A DNA stretch of 64,000 nucleotides from Prevotella melaninogenica (GTDB taxonomy: Bacteria > Bacteroidota > Bacteroidia > Bacteroidales > Bacteroidaceae), in the NCBI RefSeq assembly GCF_018127925.1, contig NZ_CP072347.1:932501-996500 (forward strand), given 5' to 3'. Of the stretch, positions 27,741 through 37,229 are shown piece by piece. A model generated the notes under the pieces. It did no database searches. It was not told the DNA's origin and saw nothing but the letters and a program-made list of their open reading frames with translations. Position numbers and translations under genes: made by a program. Numbering within the stretch: the stretch's first letter is position 1; each line of letters begins with the position of its first letter.

Positions 27741-28700
27741 TTACTCTATGATAGTATCTGTTTCCCACTCATAACAGTCATAGCATACACCTCGTCCTCC
27801 AAAGCCTTCTTTTTGGAAAATAAGCGTTGTGTTTAGAATCTTTCCTTCCTCTTCTGTGCTTTTACCAAAGTCAAAGAAGCCCTTATGATTGGCATATTCA
27901 TTATTAAGAATATAGTCAAAGAGAAGATCGATAGCCCCAAGCCTTTTCCCTTCTGGAGATGCTGAGATATACTGAGAATGAACGACTCGTGGCATTTCGT
28001 AGATGATAGTACCCCCAATAGCTATCCCTTTGTCGTTGTATGCCATGAATAGTCTAATCGAGTTAGGGAACCGACTGTGGAGTAAAGTTAACTCTTCAAG
28101 GGAGTGTACAGGGTGAGTTGCATACTTATTGGTGAGGTTCTTATCGAGAATATCCCAAAAAGTTGCAAGGTCTTGACTCTCTCGAACTGTCACACCAGCA
28201 CGTTTGGCCTTCCTAACTCCACTTCGACGACTCTCATTGAACTTTATACGTGAATCGAAAGGAATAGTACTTGATATGTCACGAGCCGTTAGTTGTGCAT
28301 GACAAATAAATGTTAGTGCATAGAGATCTTCCTCGGCAGGATAACAATGGTATATCCATGGCGTAGGTTTATAGATAACTCTTTGTACTCCAGAATGGTT
28401 AAGATATTCATTAATCTTTATGAATACTTCGCAAATCTCTGCTGTAGTAGCCTGTTTCTTTGTTATAAGTCCACCGTAAGTTAATCCTTGATGAGAGTAA
28501 AGTGTGTCGCCTAAACGATTAGCAGGTAAGAGTGCATAGAGCTGTCCTTTTCGATAAATCATCAGCGAAGTATCCTGAAATCTATCGGCATGATAATCCA
28601 TATAAGAACGATTGAAGAGGAATGTTCCTTGTCGTGAATCCTCAATAAACCCGTTCCACGCTTGTGCTTGTTCTTGCGTGTATTGCTTTACTTCAAACAT
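27741..28700 (-). CDS. GNAT/FemAB-like acyltransferase in the amino-sugar cluster
   Basis: A 319-residue soluble protein with the tandem-GNAT look of the Acetyltransf_6/FemAB group: QGTFLFNRSYMDYHADRF near the N-terminus, FNESRRSGVRKAKRAGV in the middle and a C-terminal acetyltransferase half containing GIAIGGTIIYEMPRVVHSQY and GAIDLLFDYILN. It sits between the ketoisomerase and aminotransferase genes, where the dTDP-Fuc3NAc pathway of other bacteria has the N-acetyltransferase FdtC. It may acylate the 3-amino group although it is not of the hexapeptide type used elsewhere (inference). Transfer to a lipid-linked or peptide acceptor is the alternative. Confidence 0.75.
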   Translation of the reverse strand: MFEVKQYTQEQAQAWNGFIEDSRQGTFLFNRSYMDYHADRFQDTSLMIYRKGQLYALLPANRLGDTLYSHQGLTYGGLITKKQATTAEICEVFIKINEYLNHSGVQRVIYKPTPWIYHCYPAEEDLYALTFICHAQLTARDISSTIPFDSRIKFNESRRSGVRKAKRAGVTVRESQDLATFWDILDKNLTNKYATHPVHSLEELTLLHSRFPNSIRLFMAYNDKGIAIGGTIIYEMPRVVHSQYISASPEGKRLGAIDLLFDYILNNEYANHKGFFDFGKSTEEEGKILNTTLIFQKEGFGGRGVCYDCYEWETDTIIE

Positions 28701-28779
28701 TATATTTTAGGATTGCATAAAAGAAGATAGTCTGAAGGGTCTTCTTTTATCCTTTTATATCTAATCTATGGTTTTACTT

Positions 28780-29205
28780 TTATCCTTTCTTAGAACACTT
28801 ATAGTTAAGAAACTCTGTGTATTCACGGATATAATCATTCTCTTCAAAAGAATCTTCTGCCAAAACAAGGCATACGGCTCCTGATGAAAAATCATCGAGT
28901 GTACGCCATGTATCAGTCTCAACTAAGAGTCCTTGATAAGGATGATTCAAGAGAAAAGATTGCTTATCACGTCCATTATCGAGGGTAACCGTGAAGGAAC
29001 CGCTAACAGCAATGATGAATTCTCGGCAATGTTTATGGGCATGACCACCACGGCAAGCACCTAAAGGTACATCGTATGTCCAATAAACACGAGAAATGTT
29101 GAAAGGAATATCCTTCATTCCCTCAGCAATAGAGAGGTTACCACGTGGGTCCACCATCTTTTGTAAGGAGATAATCTTTCCTATTGAAGCTTCTGTTTTT
29201 TCCAT
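28780..29205 (-). CDS. FdtA/QdtA-like dTDP-4-keto-6-deoxyglucose 3,4-ketoisomerase
   Basis: A 141-residue cupin. The family motifs are ISLQKMVDPRGNLSIAEG, the RVYWTYDVP stretch and the metal-free active-site histidines in GGHAHKHCREF, followed by AVSGSFTVTLDNG and LVETDTWRTLDDFS. This matches FdtA/QdtA/WxcM-type sugar isomerases, which move the keto group from C4 to C3 before transamination. Its expected substrate is made by RmlB, encoded upstream on the same strand. FdtA and QdtA differ in C4 stereochemistry and I cannot tell them apart by eye. Confidence 0.88.
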   Translation of the reverse strand: MEKTEASIGKIISLQKMVDPRGNLSIAEGMKDIPFNISRVYWTYDVPLGACRGGHAHKHCREFIIAVSGSFTVTLDNGRDKQSFLLNHPYQGLLVETDTWRTLDDFSSGAVCLVLAEDSFEENDYIREYTEFLNYKCSKKG

Positions 29206-29232
29206 TCTTACAGCCTTTAGACTATTCAGTCT

Positions 29233-30414
29233 TTATTTCTTCATATAGGGATCTGTACCCAACACGGTTGCTGCGACACGCTTAGTCTTATCACGAAGTG
29301 CATCCATATCTGTTCCTACTTCTCCATAACAGAGTGCTACACCCATACGACGACCCACGTGAGCAATTGGTTTACCGAAGATACGTAAGCGTGTTCTATC
29401 TTCGTTGCAAGCATCTAATAGGTTGTATGATAAAGGTTTGTCAGTCTCAATAGGAGAAAGAATTACAGCAGAACAACCTGCATGTTCAAGGTGGATAGCA
29501 GGGATTGGGAGTCCCATTACAGCACGGAAATGAAGTTCAAATTCGCTGAAGTTAGTCGTATGTGTCAATGTGACCATACCTGTATCATGTGGACGAGGTG
29601 ATAATTCTGAGAAGATTACTTCTCCCTTCTTTGTTAAGAAGAACTCGACTCCCCAGATACCATATCCGGTTAGTGCGCGTGTTACTTCATTGGCAATATG
29701 TTCTGCCTGTCGTAATGATTCTTCAGAGATAGTGTATGGTTGCCAGCTTTCACGATAATCACCACCTTTCTGTATGTGTCCAATAGGTGGACAGAAGAGG
29801 GTAGGACCATTCTTCTGTGTCACTGTAAGTAGCGTAAACTCACTTTCAAACTCAATAAACTCTTCAATAATAACTTCTTTTACATCGCCACGTGCGCCAT
29901 CCATAGCATTATGAAAAGCTTCTTCAAGTTCTTCATCATTGTGAACATAGCTCTGACCGTGTCCACTTGAACTCATTAAAGGCTTAACAACACATGGGAA
30001 ACCAATCTCGTCAGCTGCAGCTTTGAACTCATCATATGTCTTTGCATAGAAGTATTTGGCTGTTCTTAAACCCAAGTCACGTGCTGCAAGGTCGCGTATG
30101 GCACGACGATTCATGGTGAAATTTACTGCGCGTGCTGATGGAGCAACTTGTATTCCACGTTCTTCATAATCAAACAAACGTTCAGTTCTGATTGCTTCAA
30201 TCTCAGGAATAATCAAGTCTGGTTTGTGCTTATCTACAATAGCATCAAGGGCTGTACCATCAAGCATATCTATTACTTCAGACTCATCAGCTACCTGCAT
30301 GGCTGGTGCATTCTCATAACTATCGCAAGCAATGACATATTGTCCAGCGCGTTTAGCTGCTATAACGAACTCTTTGCCCAGTTCGCCTGAGCCTAATAAC
30401 AAGATTTTTTTCAT
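29233..30414 (-). CDS. purT: Formate-dependent phosphoribosylglycinamide formyltransferase
   Basis: A 393-residue ATP-grasp enzyme that formylates GAR with formate in purine synthesis. It starts [20 protein letters not shown] and shows [25 protein letters not shown], the ATP-grasp segment [35 protein letters not shown] and [18 protein letters not shown], all typical of PurT. Length is normal. The gene lies between rmlB and the ketoisomerase gene, 27 bases from the latter, so a purine gene is embedded in a sugar cluster; a hairpin precedes it. Confidence 0.95.
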   Translation of the reverse strand: MKKILLLGSGELGKEFVIAAKRAGQYVIACDSYENAPAMQVADESEVIDMLDGTALDAIVDKHKPDLIIPEIEAIRTERLFDYEERGIQVAPSARAVNFTMNRRAIRDLAARDLGLRTAKYFYAKTYDEFKAAADEIGFPCVVKPLMSSSGHGQSYVHNDEELEEAFHNAMDGARGDVKEVIIEEFIEFESEFTLLTVTQKNGPTLFCPPIGHIQKGGDYRESWQPYTISEESLRQAEHIANEVTRALTGYGIWGVEFFLTKKGEVIFSELSPRPHDTGMVTLTHTTNFSEFELHFRAVMGLPIPAIHLEHAGCSAVILSPIETDKPLSYNLLDACNEDRTRLRIFGKPIAHVGRRMGVALCYGEVGTDMDALRDKTKRVAATVLGTDPYMKK

Positions 30415-30455
30415 TTGAAGATGTGTTGTCTATCTTTTGTTTGTGAGAAGGTTTT

Positions 30456-30493
30456 ACACCCTCGCCGTATAATGAAGAGTTAGACGAGGGTGT
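30456..30493 (-). promoter_or_regulatory. Hairpin upstream of purT
   Basis: ACACCCTCG (30456-30464) pairs with CGAGGGTGT (30485-30493), loop about 20 bases, between the rmlB stop and purT start. There is no T run in the transcribed direction, so it is probably a processing or regulatory hairpin rather than a terminator. Confidence 0.45.
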
Positions 30494-30516
30494 GAGATTA
30501 TATTTTAGTAGATTTA

Positions 30517-31671
30517 TTATCTTCCTTTTTTTGTGTACATCATGTCATAGTACTTTTGGTAATCTCCAGAAGTAACCTCTTGAATCCAGTCTTGATGCTC
30601 TAAGTTCCAACGGATAGTTTTTACAATACCGTCAGCAAACATTGTTTCAGGATACCAACCTAACTCATTCTTTATCTTTGTTGGATCAATGGCATAACGT
30701 GCATCATGACCAAGACGGTCTGGAACATGTGTGATTAACTCTTCATTAATCCAGCTGATATCAATGTCACCATTTGAGTCTTTGACCTGCTTCTTGAGGA
30801 TAGTACGGAGGTTCTTATCCTCTGCCATCATGTCATGGATAGTCTTTATTGTGAGTTTAACGATGTCGATATTCTTCATTTCATTATGTCCACCAACATT
30901 GTAAACTTCACCTACACGACCTTCACGTACAACCATATCAATAGCCTTACAATGATCCTCTACATAAAGCCAGTCGCGTACATTCAAACCCTCACCATAT
31001 ACTGGGAGTTTCTTTCCCTCGAGGATATTATTGATAATTAATGGAATCAATTTCTCTGGGAAGTGGTAAGGACCATAGTTGTTTGAACAACGTGTAATAC
31101 TGATAGGCATATGATAAGTGTCGTGATAAGCCATTACAAAATGGTCAGCACTTGTCTTGCTGGCAGAATATGGGCTATGTGGGCAGAGTGGAGTCTCCTC
31201 TGTAAAGTAGCCTTCTGCTCCCAATGAACCATACACCTCGTCTGTTGATACCTGATGATAACGCTTGCCTTCCTTCCATGTAGGATAACCCTGCTCGTCC
31301 TTACCTGTCACCCATGCACGACGTGCAGCATCCATAAGGTTCTGTGTACCAAGAATGTTTACAGAAAGAAACAACTGTGGGTCTTCAATTGAACGGTCAA
31401 CATGACTTTCAGCTGCAAAGTTTACGAGATAGTCAATGTCATATTTTGCAAAGAGTTGGTCTACAAGCTCACGATCGCGGATGTCACCCTTTACAAAGAT
31501 GCAACGCTTATCGTCGATATCATCTTTAATAGTACCGAGGTTACCTGCGTATGTAAGTGCATCGAGGACAATAACCTTAATATCTTCATTCACATACTTC
31601 TTATGAAGTAAATACTTAATGTAGTTTGCTCCGATAAAACCGGCAGCACCAGTTACTAAATAAGTTTTCAT
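30517..31671 (-). CDS. rmlB: dTDP-glucose 4,6-dehydratase
   Basis: A 384-residue SDR enzyme converting dTDP-glucose to dTDP-4-keto-6-deoxyglucose. Visible motifs are VTGAAGFIGANYIKYLL, NFAAESHVDRSIEDP, STDEVYGSLG (the catalytic Asp-Glu pair), and YSASKTSADHFV with the Tyr-Lys pair. The start at 31671 gives MKTYLVTGAAGF; the in-frame ATG six codons earlier is less likely. Insertions make it somewhat longer than the 355-residue E. coli enzyme. It supplies the substrate for the FdtA-like isomerase encoded downstream. rmlA, rmlC and rmlD are not in the window. Confidence 0.95.
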   Translation of the reverse strand: MKTYLVTGAAGFIGANYIKYLLHKKYVNEDIKVIVLDALTYAGNLGTIKDDIDDKRCIFVKGDIRDRELVDQLFAKYDIDYLVNFAAESHVDRSIEDPQLFLSVNILGTQNLMDAARRAWVTGKDEQGYPTWKEGKRYHQVSTDEVYGSLGAEGYFTEETPLCPHSPYSASKTSADHFVMAYHDTYHMPISITRCSNNYGPYHFPEKLIPLIINNILEGKKLPVYGEGLNVRDWLYVEDHCKAIDMVVREGRVGEVYNVGGHNEMKNIDIVKLTIKTIHDMMAEDKNLRTILKKQVKDSNGDIDISWINEELITHVPDRLGHDARYAIDPTKIKNELGWYPETMFADGIVKTIRWNLEHQDWIQEVTSGDYQKYYDMMYTKKGR

Positions 31672-31767
31672 ATCTGTGTTATTTAACATGTTTGTTATTC
31701 TTTTGGGTAAGTTTTAATAGTCTTTGATTGTAATCGAATCTTAATATAGTTCTTTTACAATTCAAAT

Positions 31768-32265
31768 TTATTTATTTCCTAATGTTATAACCTCGCAATC
31801 AGTAAATTTATCACCTTCGATGGTTAATCTCACTAAAGTTCTTTCTTTATGCCATCCGCGAAGACCAGCTGCACCAGGATTGATATGAAGTAGGTTTAGT
31901 GTCTTGTCGAATTGTATTTTGAGGATATGTGAATGTCCATCAACAAAAAGGTTGGGTGGAGAAGCATAGAGCATACTCTGTACTGAACGGTCATAACGTC
32001 CAGGATAACCTCCAATATGTTTAAGTAGCACGTCAACATCCTCGCACTTAAAGCGCAGAATTTCCCGATATCGGTTGTGCATAGTGTAATCATCTATATT
32101 CCCACATACAGCGCGAAAGATGGGTTTCATTGACTCAAACTTATCTGCAACTTCTAATGATCCTATATCACCAGCATGCCAAATCTCATCACATTCCCCA
32201 AGATAGTATTTGTATTTATCATCCCAGTAGCCATGAGTATCAGAGATTATACCAATTCGTTTCAT
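31768..32265 (-). CDS. YfcE/MJ0936-type metallophosphoesterase
   Basis: A 165-residue calcineurin-like phosphoesterase with all dinuclear metal motifs: SDTHGYWDD at the N-terminus, WHAGDIGS, CGNIDD, and VDGHSHILK near the C-terminus (GNxD and GHxH types). Proteins of this size are usually phosphodiesterases with unknown natural substrates. Its ATG overlaps the TAA stop of the upstream cytidylate-kinase-like gene (TAATG), indicating translational coupling. Confidence 0.9.
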   Translation of the reverse strand: MKRIGIISDTHGYWDDKYKYYLGECDEIWHAGDIGSLEVADKFESMKPIFRAVCGNIDDYTMHNRYREILRFKCEDVDVLLKHIGGYPGRYDRSVQSMLYASPPNLFVDGHSHILKIQFDKTLNLLHINPGAAGLRGWHKERTLVRLTIEGDKFTDCEVITLGNK

Positions 32266-32885
32266 TAAAGACTTTTCCTTTTGATAAAATCTGCTATCAG
32301 ATCCTTTGTTTTTTCTAAGCCAAGTATACTTGCATCAATGCAAAGGTCATAACTTTCAGCATGCCCCCAAACCTTTGTTGTGTAATAGTTATAGTATTTG
32401 GCACGCTCGCTTTCTCCATTTTCAATAAACTTACGAGCTTCTTCTTTAGAGCATCCACGTCGCTCACATACATTAGCAATACGAGTGTCCATTGATGCTG
32501 TTATAAAGATATTGATGGTGTTTGGATTATCACGTAATACGTAATCTGCTGTTCTACCAACAAACACACAGCGTGGGTTCTGCTTTGCTACTTCACGAAT
32601 GGCATCGCTTTGGAACTGATAAAGACTTTCTTGTGAAAAATTACTCTTATAAAAGTCATTGTCACCTAAGAGAGGAAGGTGTATATGAAAGTGCCCTTTC
32701 ATAAATCCTTTTTGCTCGTCGTTTTGCTCAAAGAACTTCTCTGAAAACCCACTTTCCTTAGCTGCAATGTTAAGAATCTCTCGGTCATAGTATTGGCAAT
32801 CGAATTCTTCAGCAAGCATCTTGGCGATAATATGACCACCACTGCCTATCTGACGACCAACGTTTATGATTAGTTCCTTTTCCAT
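32265..32885 (-). CDS. Cytidylate-kinase-like P-loop protein
   Basis: A 206-residue protein starting MEKELIINVGRQIGSGGHII, a modified P-loop, then LAEEFDCQYYDREIL as in the cytidylate kinase-like (AAK family 26) group, FVGRTADYVLRDNPN, and RCERRGC-like and YYNYYTTKVWG segments. It is not the housekeeping cytidylate kinase, whose sequence differs. The substrate is unknown; it probably phosphorylates a small molecule or acts as a regulator. It sits 15 bases after the MATE gene and overlaps the phosphoesterase gene start, making a three-gene unit. Confidence 0.85.
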   Translation of the reverse strand: MEKELIINVGRQIGSGGHIIAKMLAEEFDCQYYDREILNIAAKESGFSEKFFEQNDEQKGFMKGHFHIHLPLLGDNDFYKSNFSQESLYQFQSDAIREVAKQNPRCVFVGRTADYVLRDNPNTINIFITASMDTRIANVCERRGCSKEEARKFIENGESERAKYYNYYTTKVWGHAESYDLCIDASILGLEKTKDLIADFIKRKSL

Positions 32886-32900
32886 ATTTAGATTCTTTAT

Positions 32901-34274
32901 TTATGAATTTAAGTTTTGATTGTTCACACTTTGTCTTTTCAACCGACGCATATAAGCCATCATAATGATAGCTGCAACTAATGATGCCAAGAAGTCACTT
33001 GAAGGCAATGATGCCCAAACACCATTTAAGTTGAAGAAATGTGGTAGGATTACAAGTAGTGGAATTAAGAATAGTAATTGGCGAGATAGGGATAAGAAAA
33101 TGCTTATCTTTACTTTACCAATACACTGAAAGAAGTTTGTTACAACCATCTGAAATCCCACGACAGGATACATCATCATGTTTATTTGAATAGCCTTAAT
33201 TGCTTGGCGAATTAATTCTGGGTCCTTTGTGAACATACGTGCACAGTAATATGGAGCTAAATGGGCAATTAGCCAACCTGTAACCATTATCCCTGTTGCA
33301 GCAAAGATAGTAAGTTTCAATACACGCATAAGCCTATCAGTCTGCTGTGAACCATAGTTATATCCTGCAATAGGCTGCATACCTTGGTCTAATCCGATGA
33401 CAAACATTACAAAAATCATAGCCACACTATAAGCTATGCCGAATGCTCCAACAGCCATATCACCACCGTATCTGACAAGTTGATTATTCATAAAGATAAC
33501 CACAATACAAGCACAAACATTCATCAAGAATGGAGAAATACCAATAGAGATGATGTTTTCTACCAAATGTCTTTTAAGACGATAGATCCCCCGCTTTAGA
33601 TGTAATATCTCATCTTTGTTAGTAAACTGCTTCATCTGCCAGCAAAGAGCTAATGCTTGTGATAAAACAGTTGCGAAAGCTGCACCACGAATTCCCCATC
33701 CCCAAAGTCTGATAAAGATAAAGTCTAAAACTATATTCATCAAGACTGTGAAAATCGTAGCCATCATTGCCTGTCGAGGTTTTGATGCTGCACGAAGTAC
33801 TGCATTCATTCCAAAGTACATGTGAGAGATGATATTTCCCGCCAAAATAACCTCCATAAAACTGTGGGCATAGGGGATTGTAGCATCACTTGCACCAAAG
33901 AATCGTAAGATGGGGTCAAGAAAGATAAGGCAGATAATACCAAATGCACTTCCTATAATCAGATTAAGCGTTACTGTATTACCAAGTATATTCTCTGCTG
34001 TGTCATAGTCACGCTGACCTAATTTCACACTGATAGACGTAGAGGCTCCTATTCCTACTGCTGCACCAAAGGCTACACCAAGGTTGATAAAAGGGAAAGT
34101 AATAGCTAAACCAGATATAGCCATTGGTCCTACGATCTGACCAATGAATATTCGGTCTACTATGTTATAGAGTGAGGCTGCTATCATAGCAATAATTGCT
34201 GGGAACGCATATTGTGCCAACAATTTACCAACAGGTTTTGTGCCTAACTCTAAAGTTGCATTCTTATTATCCAT
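32901..34274 (-). CDS. MATE-family multidrug efflux transporter
   Basis: A 457-residue inner membrane protein with about twelve hydrophobic segments and two MatE repeats. It opens with ELGTKPVGKLLAQYAFPAII and has NIVDRIFIGQIVGPMAISG, and in the second half GLDQGMQPIAGYNYGSQQ, the two half-transporter hallmarks. It exports cationic drugs using Na+ or H+ gradients. The ATG at 34274 is preferred; a TTG one codon earlier is possible. A -7 box TACATTTG (read leftwards) lies at 34330-34337. Confidence 0.92.
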   Translation of the reverse strand: MDNKNATLELGTKPVGKLLAQYAFPAIIAMIAASLYNIVDRIFIGQIVGPMAISGLAITFPFINLGVAFGAAVGIGASTSISVKLGQRDYDTAENILGNTVTLNLIIGSAFGIICLIFLDPILRFFGASDATIPYAHSFMEVILAGNIISHMYFGMNAVLRAASKPRQAMMATIFTVLMNIVLDFIFIRLWGWGIRGAAFATVLSQALALCWQMKQFTNKDEILHLKRGIYRLKRHLVENIISIGISPFLMNVCACIVVIFMNNQLVRYGGDMAVGAFGIAYSVAMIFVMFVIGLDQGMQPIAGYNYGSQQTDRLMRVLKLTIFAATGIMVTGWLIAHLAPYYCARMFTKDPELIRQAIKAIQINMMMYPVVGFQMVVTNFFQCIGKVKISIFLSLSRQLLFLIPLLVILPHFFNLNGVWASLPSSDFLASLVAAIIMMAYMRRLKRQSVNNQNLNS

Positions 34275-34459
34275 CAAGATTCTATTACTTGTCTACGAAT
34301 GAATGGAATTCCTCCTTATACTATGCTTGCAAATGTACGAAAAAAAAATGAGAAAACCTATTTGTTATGCAATGATTTGTAGGTTAATAAAACGTGTAAC
34401 AGTATTCACTTAGTACTTATACTAAGTTAGTCTTAATTTATCTTCATAAGGAGAAATAT

Positions 34460-34521
34460 TTATTTTCATGAAAAAAAATATTTCTGTTCACGTAAATAAA
34501 TATTTTTTTTCATGAAAATAA
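34460..34521. repeat. Perfect 24-bp inverted repeat containing two TTTTCATGAAAA palindromes
   Basis: The arms 34460-34483 and 34498-34521 are exact inverted copies around a 14-base spacer. Each arm itself contains TTTTCATGAAAA. It lies in the gene-free gap 34275-34702, about 120 bases upstream of the MATE -7 box. It could be an operator pair, a bidirectional terminator for pyrI, or a small mobile-element remnant. Near 34645-34700 the same gap has a degenerate ACTTGT/TTTACT short-word repeat. Confidence 0.65.
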
Positions 34522-34702
34522 TTTGGAAGAGAGCGTATTTGAGGAGAACAAACAAGTCTATAACTTATAAAATATATGGTTATAATAAACTTTAATTATA
34601 CCAATTAAATTACTAATATATAGTTGTTTAACTTATCAATCCGTCTCCCTCGAAACAAGCAACTTGTCTACTTGTAAACCTGTTTACTCACCAACTTGCA
34701 AC

Positions 34703-35158
34703 CTATACAAGTTCAACCTTCTCCATTTCCTGCTCTTTGTCGCAGTAATGACATTTAAGAATACCATGCTCCTTATCGACAACATGGAAGATAGTATCCA
34801 TTGGTTCATTATTAGTGATACACTTTGGGTTATTGCATCTTACAATGCTCCGAAGCTCATCCGGTGTCACAACCTTCTTCTTCTCTACCACTTCATAGTC
34901 ATTAATGATGTTCAACACCACGTTCGGTGCCACGACCGACAAACGAGAAATTTCATCATCGGTAAAGAACTTATCGCTCACCTTGATGATTCCCTTTGTG
35001 CCTACCATCTTCGATGAGAAGTTGAAACCAATAGTGACAGGTGTGGAGAGCTTCTGGAGCTGTAATAGGTTCACAACCTGAAAAGTCTTCTCTGCTGGAA
35101 TATGATCTATAACGGTGCCGCTCTCAATAGCAGCTACCAGACGTTCTTTCTTTGACAT
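34703..35158 (-). CDS. pyrI: Aspartate carbamoyltransferase regulatory chain
   Basis: A 151-residue allosteric subunit of ATCase. The nucleotide-binding N-terminal domain includes [18 protein letters not shown] and the [18 protein letters not shown] stretch. The C-terminal zinc domain has four Cys: CNNPKC and, near the end, CHYC (spacing C-x4-C-x20ish-C-x2-C). Length matches E. coli PyrI. It lies on the same strand as pyrB, but two lipoprotein genes stand between them, unlike the usual adjacent pair. Confidence 0.95.
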   Translation of the reverse strand: MSKKERLVAAIESGTVIDHIPAEKTFQVVNLLQLQKLSTPVTIGFNFSSKMVGTKGIIKVSDKFFTDDEISRLSVVAPNVVLNIINDYEVVEKKKVVTPDELRSIVRCNNPKCITNNEPMDTIFHVVDKEHGILKCHYCDKEQEMEKVELV

Positions 35159-35261
35159 AATGATATGAGCCTCACTCCGTCTCCTTGATATGAAGGAATG
35201 CCTGACAGGGTATTTGTGGGCAGTTTTCTTTGTTCACTCATAGGCATTGTGAGTATGTATT

Positions 35262-35687
35262 TTATTTTTCTTGGGTGATTTTCACTCTATCTACGGCATC
35301 GTCTGCTCTTATCCCAAAGATTAGCTTACGTATTTTACCCGTGGTGTTGGGGGTGATGGTAATTGTGAGTGTATTGCCTGTTAATTCTGCTGTGAACCAT
35401 TTTCCAACAATGCCAGTACTGATTACCTCTTCTCCATATATTACTGATGAATCATCAACAGTCTTTCTTGCAAATCGCAGAGTTTGGTAGTTGGTACATA
35501 CCAACTTGTAGGTTCCTCCTTCAGCAGGAACTGTTATATTCCTTGGGTCACCAGTGTAGTCTGAAGTCCACTTAAAAGTTGTTCTGTGGATATCATCAAT
35601 CGTATTCTTGCTACAACTGAATTGGGTGGTTAAAAGAACCAGCAACAATGTTGCAAATGTTACATTCTTAAGTTTATTCATGCTCAT
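35262..35687 (-). CDS. BACON-like lipoprotein, copy 1 (downstream)
   Basis: A 141-residue exported lipoprotein. The N-terminal signal ends LLTTQFSC with the lipid-modified Cys. The mature part has ITVPAEGGTYKLVCTNY and ends TITITPNTTGKIRKLIF, then VKITQEK, the pattern of BACON/Ig-like domains of Bacteroidetes (a repeated strand, N-x-T-G-x-x-R, final Q). It is a diverged duplicate of the next gene upstream and lies between pyrB and pyrI. Possible roles include carbohydrate or surface-protein binding; the sequence gives no ligand. Confidence 0.72.
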   Translation of the reverse strand: MSMNKLKNVTFATLLLVLLTTQFSCSKNTIDDIHRTTFKWTSDYTGDPRNITVPAEGGTYKLVCTNYQTLRFARKTVDDSSVIYGEEVISTGIVGKWFTAELTGNTLTITITPNTTGKIRKLIFGIRADDAVDRVKITQEK

Positions 35688-35728
35688 TAAATGGATATAG
35701 TTATATAGATATTATGAGTATATTGCAT

Positions 35729-36145
35729 CTATTTCTGTGTTACTTCTACATGATCGAAGACGTCGCCAGCTGTCACAACGATAGATAGTTTACGTTCTTT
35801 ACCAGTTGAGTTGGGCAGAAGAGTAATATAAAAAGTATTCTCTTTTGCTAATACATCGTACCAATCATATTTAATATGACGAAAATCTTGCTCTTTACTA
35901 CCGGCATAGATGACAGTGTCAGCATCTGTCACGCTACTAATCCATGGTCCCCCATAGTTGGTACATTTTAATTGATAAGTTCCACCTTCTGCTGTAGCAG
36001 TAATCTTTCTCGGGTCTCCTGGGCGGTTCGAAGTCCACTTCATAGGATCCCAACGACCATCTTCAGAGTTTAGTTCGCAGCTGAATAGGGTGGTCAAAAC
36101 TATCAGTAGCAAAGCGGCAAACGTACTCTTTTTTAATATACTCAT
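35729..36145 (-). CDS. BACON-like lipoprotein, copy 2 (upstream)
   Basis: A 138-residue lipoprotein, paralogue of the adjacent one. The signal ends LTTLFSC; the mature part has MKWTSNRPGDPRKITATAEG, GTYQLKCTNYGGPW, LLPNSTGKERKLSIVV, and a final VEVTQK. Shared words with copy 1 are W-T-S-x2-x-GDPR-x-IT, AEGGTY and TGK-x-RKL. The stop of pyrB is 22 bases upstream of its start, so it is probably transcribed with pyrB. Confidence 0.72.
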   Translation of the reverse strand: MSILKKSTFAALLLIVLTTLFSCELNSEDGRWDPMKWTSNRPGDPRKITATAEGGTYQLKCTNYGGPWISSVTDADTVIYAGSKEQDFRHIKYDWYDVLAKENTFYITLLPNSTGKERKLSIVVTAGDVFDHVEVTQK

Positions 36146-36167
36146 AATCGTAAAAATGATAAAGTTA

Positions 36168-37115
36168 TTATTCCAAAATTGTCTTATCGTTTTTTACCTC
36201 CTCCATAGATATACCAAGACAATGACAGAAAATAGCTTCACGCGCAAAAAGACCATTGCGAGCCTGCTCTATGTAGTAAGCGTGTGGACTATCATCAACA
36301 TCGTATGCAATCTCGTTCACACGTGGCAGCGGATGAAGAATCTTCATGTTTGGACGAGCCAATGAGAGCATATCACGACGAAGAATATAAACATTCTTTA
36401 CACGTTCATATTCCATTAAGTCAGAGAAGCGTTCTTTCTGTACGCGTGTCATATAGATAATATCCGCGTTAGCAATCACTTCTGGCGTGAAATCCTCATG
36501 CTCTTCGAAGTGGATGTTATGTTCACGACAATATACCTTATACTCCTCTGGCATAGCAAGTTCCTTTGGCGCGATAAAGTGAAACGTTGGGTTGAAATGG
36601 CGCATAGCCATAAGAAGAGAATGAACCGTTCTGCCGTATTTAAGATCACCAACAAGGTAGATGTTTAAGTTCTCTAATGTTCCTTGTGTCTGATTAATCG
36701 TATAAAGGTCAAGCAAGCATTGTGAAGGATGTTGATGTGCTCCGTCGCCAGCATTAATGATAGGTACTGGAGCCACTTCAGAAGCATATTGTGCTGCACC
36801 TTCTATGTAATGTCGCATAACAATTGCATCGGCATAATTAGAGACCATGAGGATGGTGTCTTTAAGTGTTTCACCCTTGCTGACACTTGAAACCTTTGCA
36901 TCGGTAAAGCCAATAACACGTGCACCGAGTCGGTTAGCCGCTGTTTCAAAACTAAGTCGGGTACGTGTAGAAGGCTCATAGAAGAGTGTTGCGATAACCT
37001 TACCTTTAAGTAGCTCACGGTTTGGATGTTTCTCAAACTCTTGAGCCATTTCAATAAGATAGAGTAGTTGCTCACGATCTAACCCTTGGATATTCACAAA
37101 GTTATGCTTTTCCAT
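36168..37115 (-). CDS. pyrB: Aspartate carbamoyltransferase catalytic chain
   Basis: A 315-residue enzyme joining carbamoyl phosphate and aspartate at the first committed step of pyrimidine synthesis. The carbamoyl-phosphate site STRTRLSFE is near residue 53, [14 protein letters not shown] is in the middle, the catalytic HPLPR lies near the C-terminus, and [14 protein letters not shown] is also diagnostic. Length is normal. Its start is 163 bases from the divergent penicillin-binding protein start, and it is separated from pyrI by two lipoprotein genes. Confidence 0.96.
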   Translation of the reverse strand: MEKHNFVNIQGLDREQLLYLIEMAQEFEKHPNRELLKGKVIATLFYEPSTRTRLSFETAANRLGARVIGFTDAKVSSVSKGETLKDTILMVSNYADAIVMRHYIEGAAQYASEVAPVPIINAGDGAHQHPSQCLLDLYTINQTQGTLENLNIYLVGDLKYGRTVHSLLMAMRHFNPTFHFIAPKELAMPEEYKVYCREHNIHFEEHEDFTPEVIANADIIYMTRVQKERFSDLMEYERVKNVYILRRDMLSLARPNMKILHPLPRVNEIAYDVDDSPHAYYIEQARNGLFAREAIFCHCLGISMEEVKNDKTILE

Positions 37116-37229
37116 ATTTGTTTTGTGATGTTTTAGTTCTTTTCTGTTGGTAAAGGTACATTATTATTTTCTAATCAACGAACTATAGAAAGGGAAATAT
37201 CCACCTATAACAAAAAAATATCTATTTAT

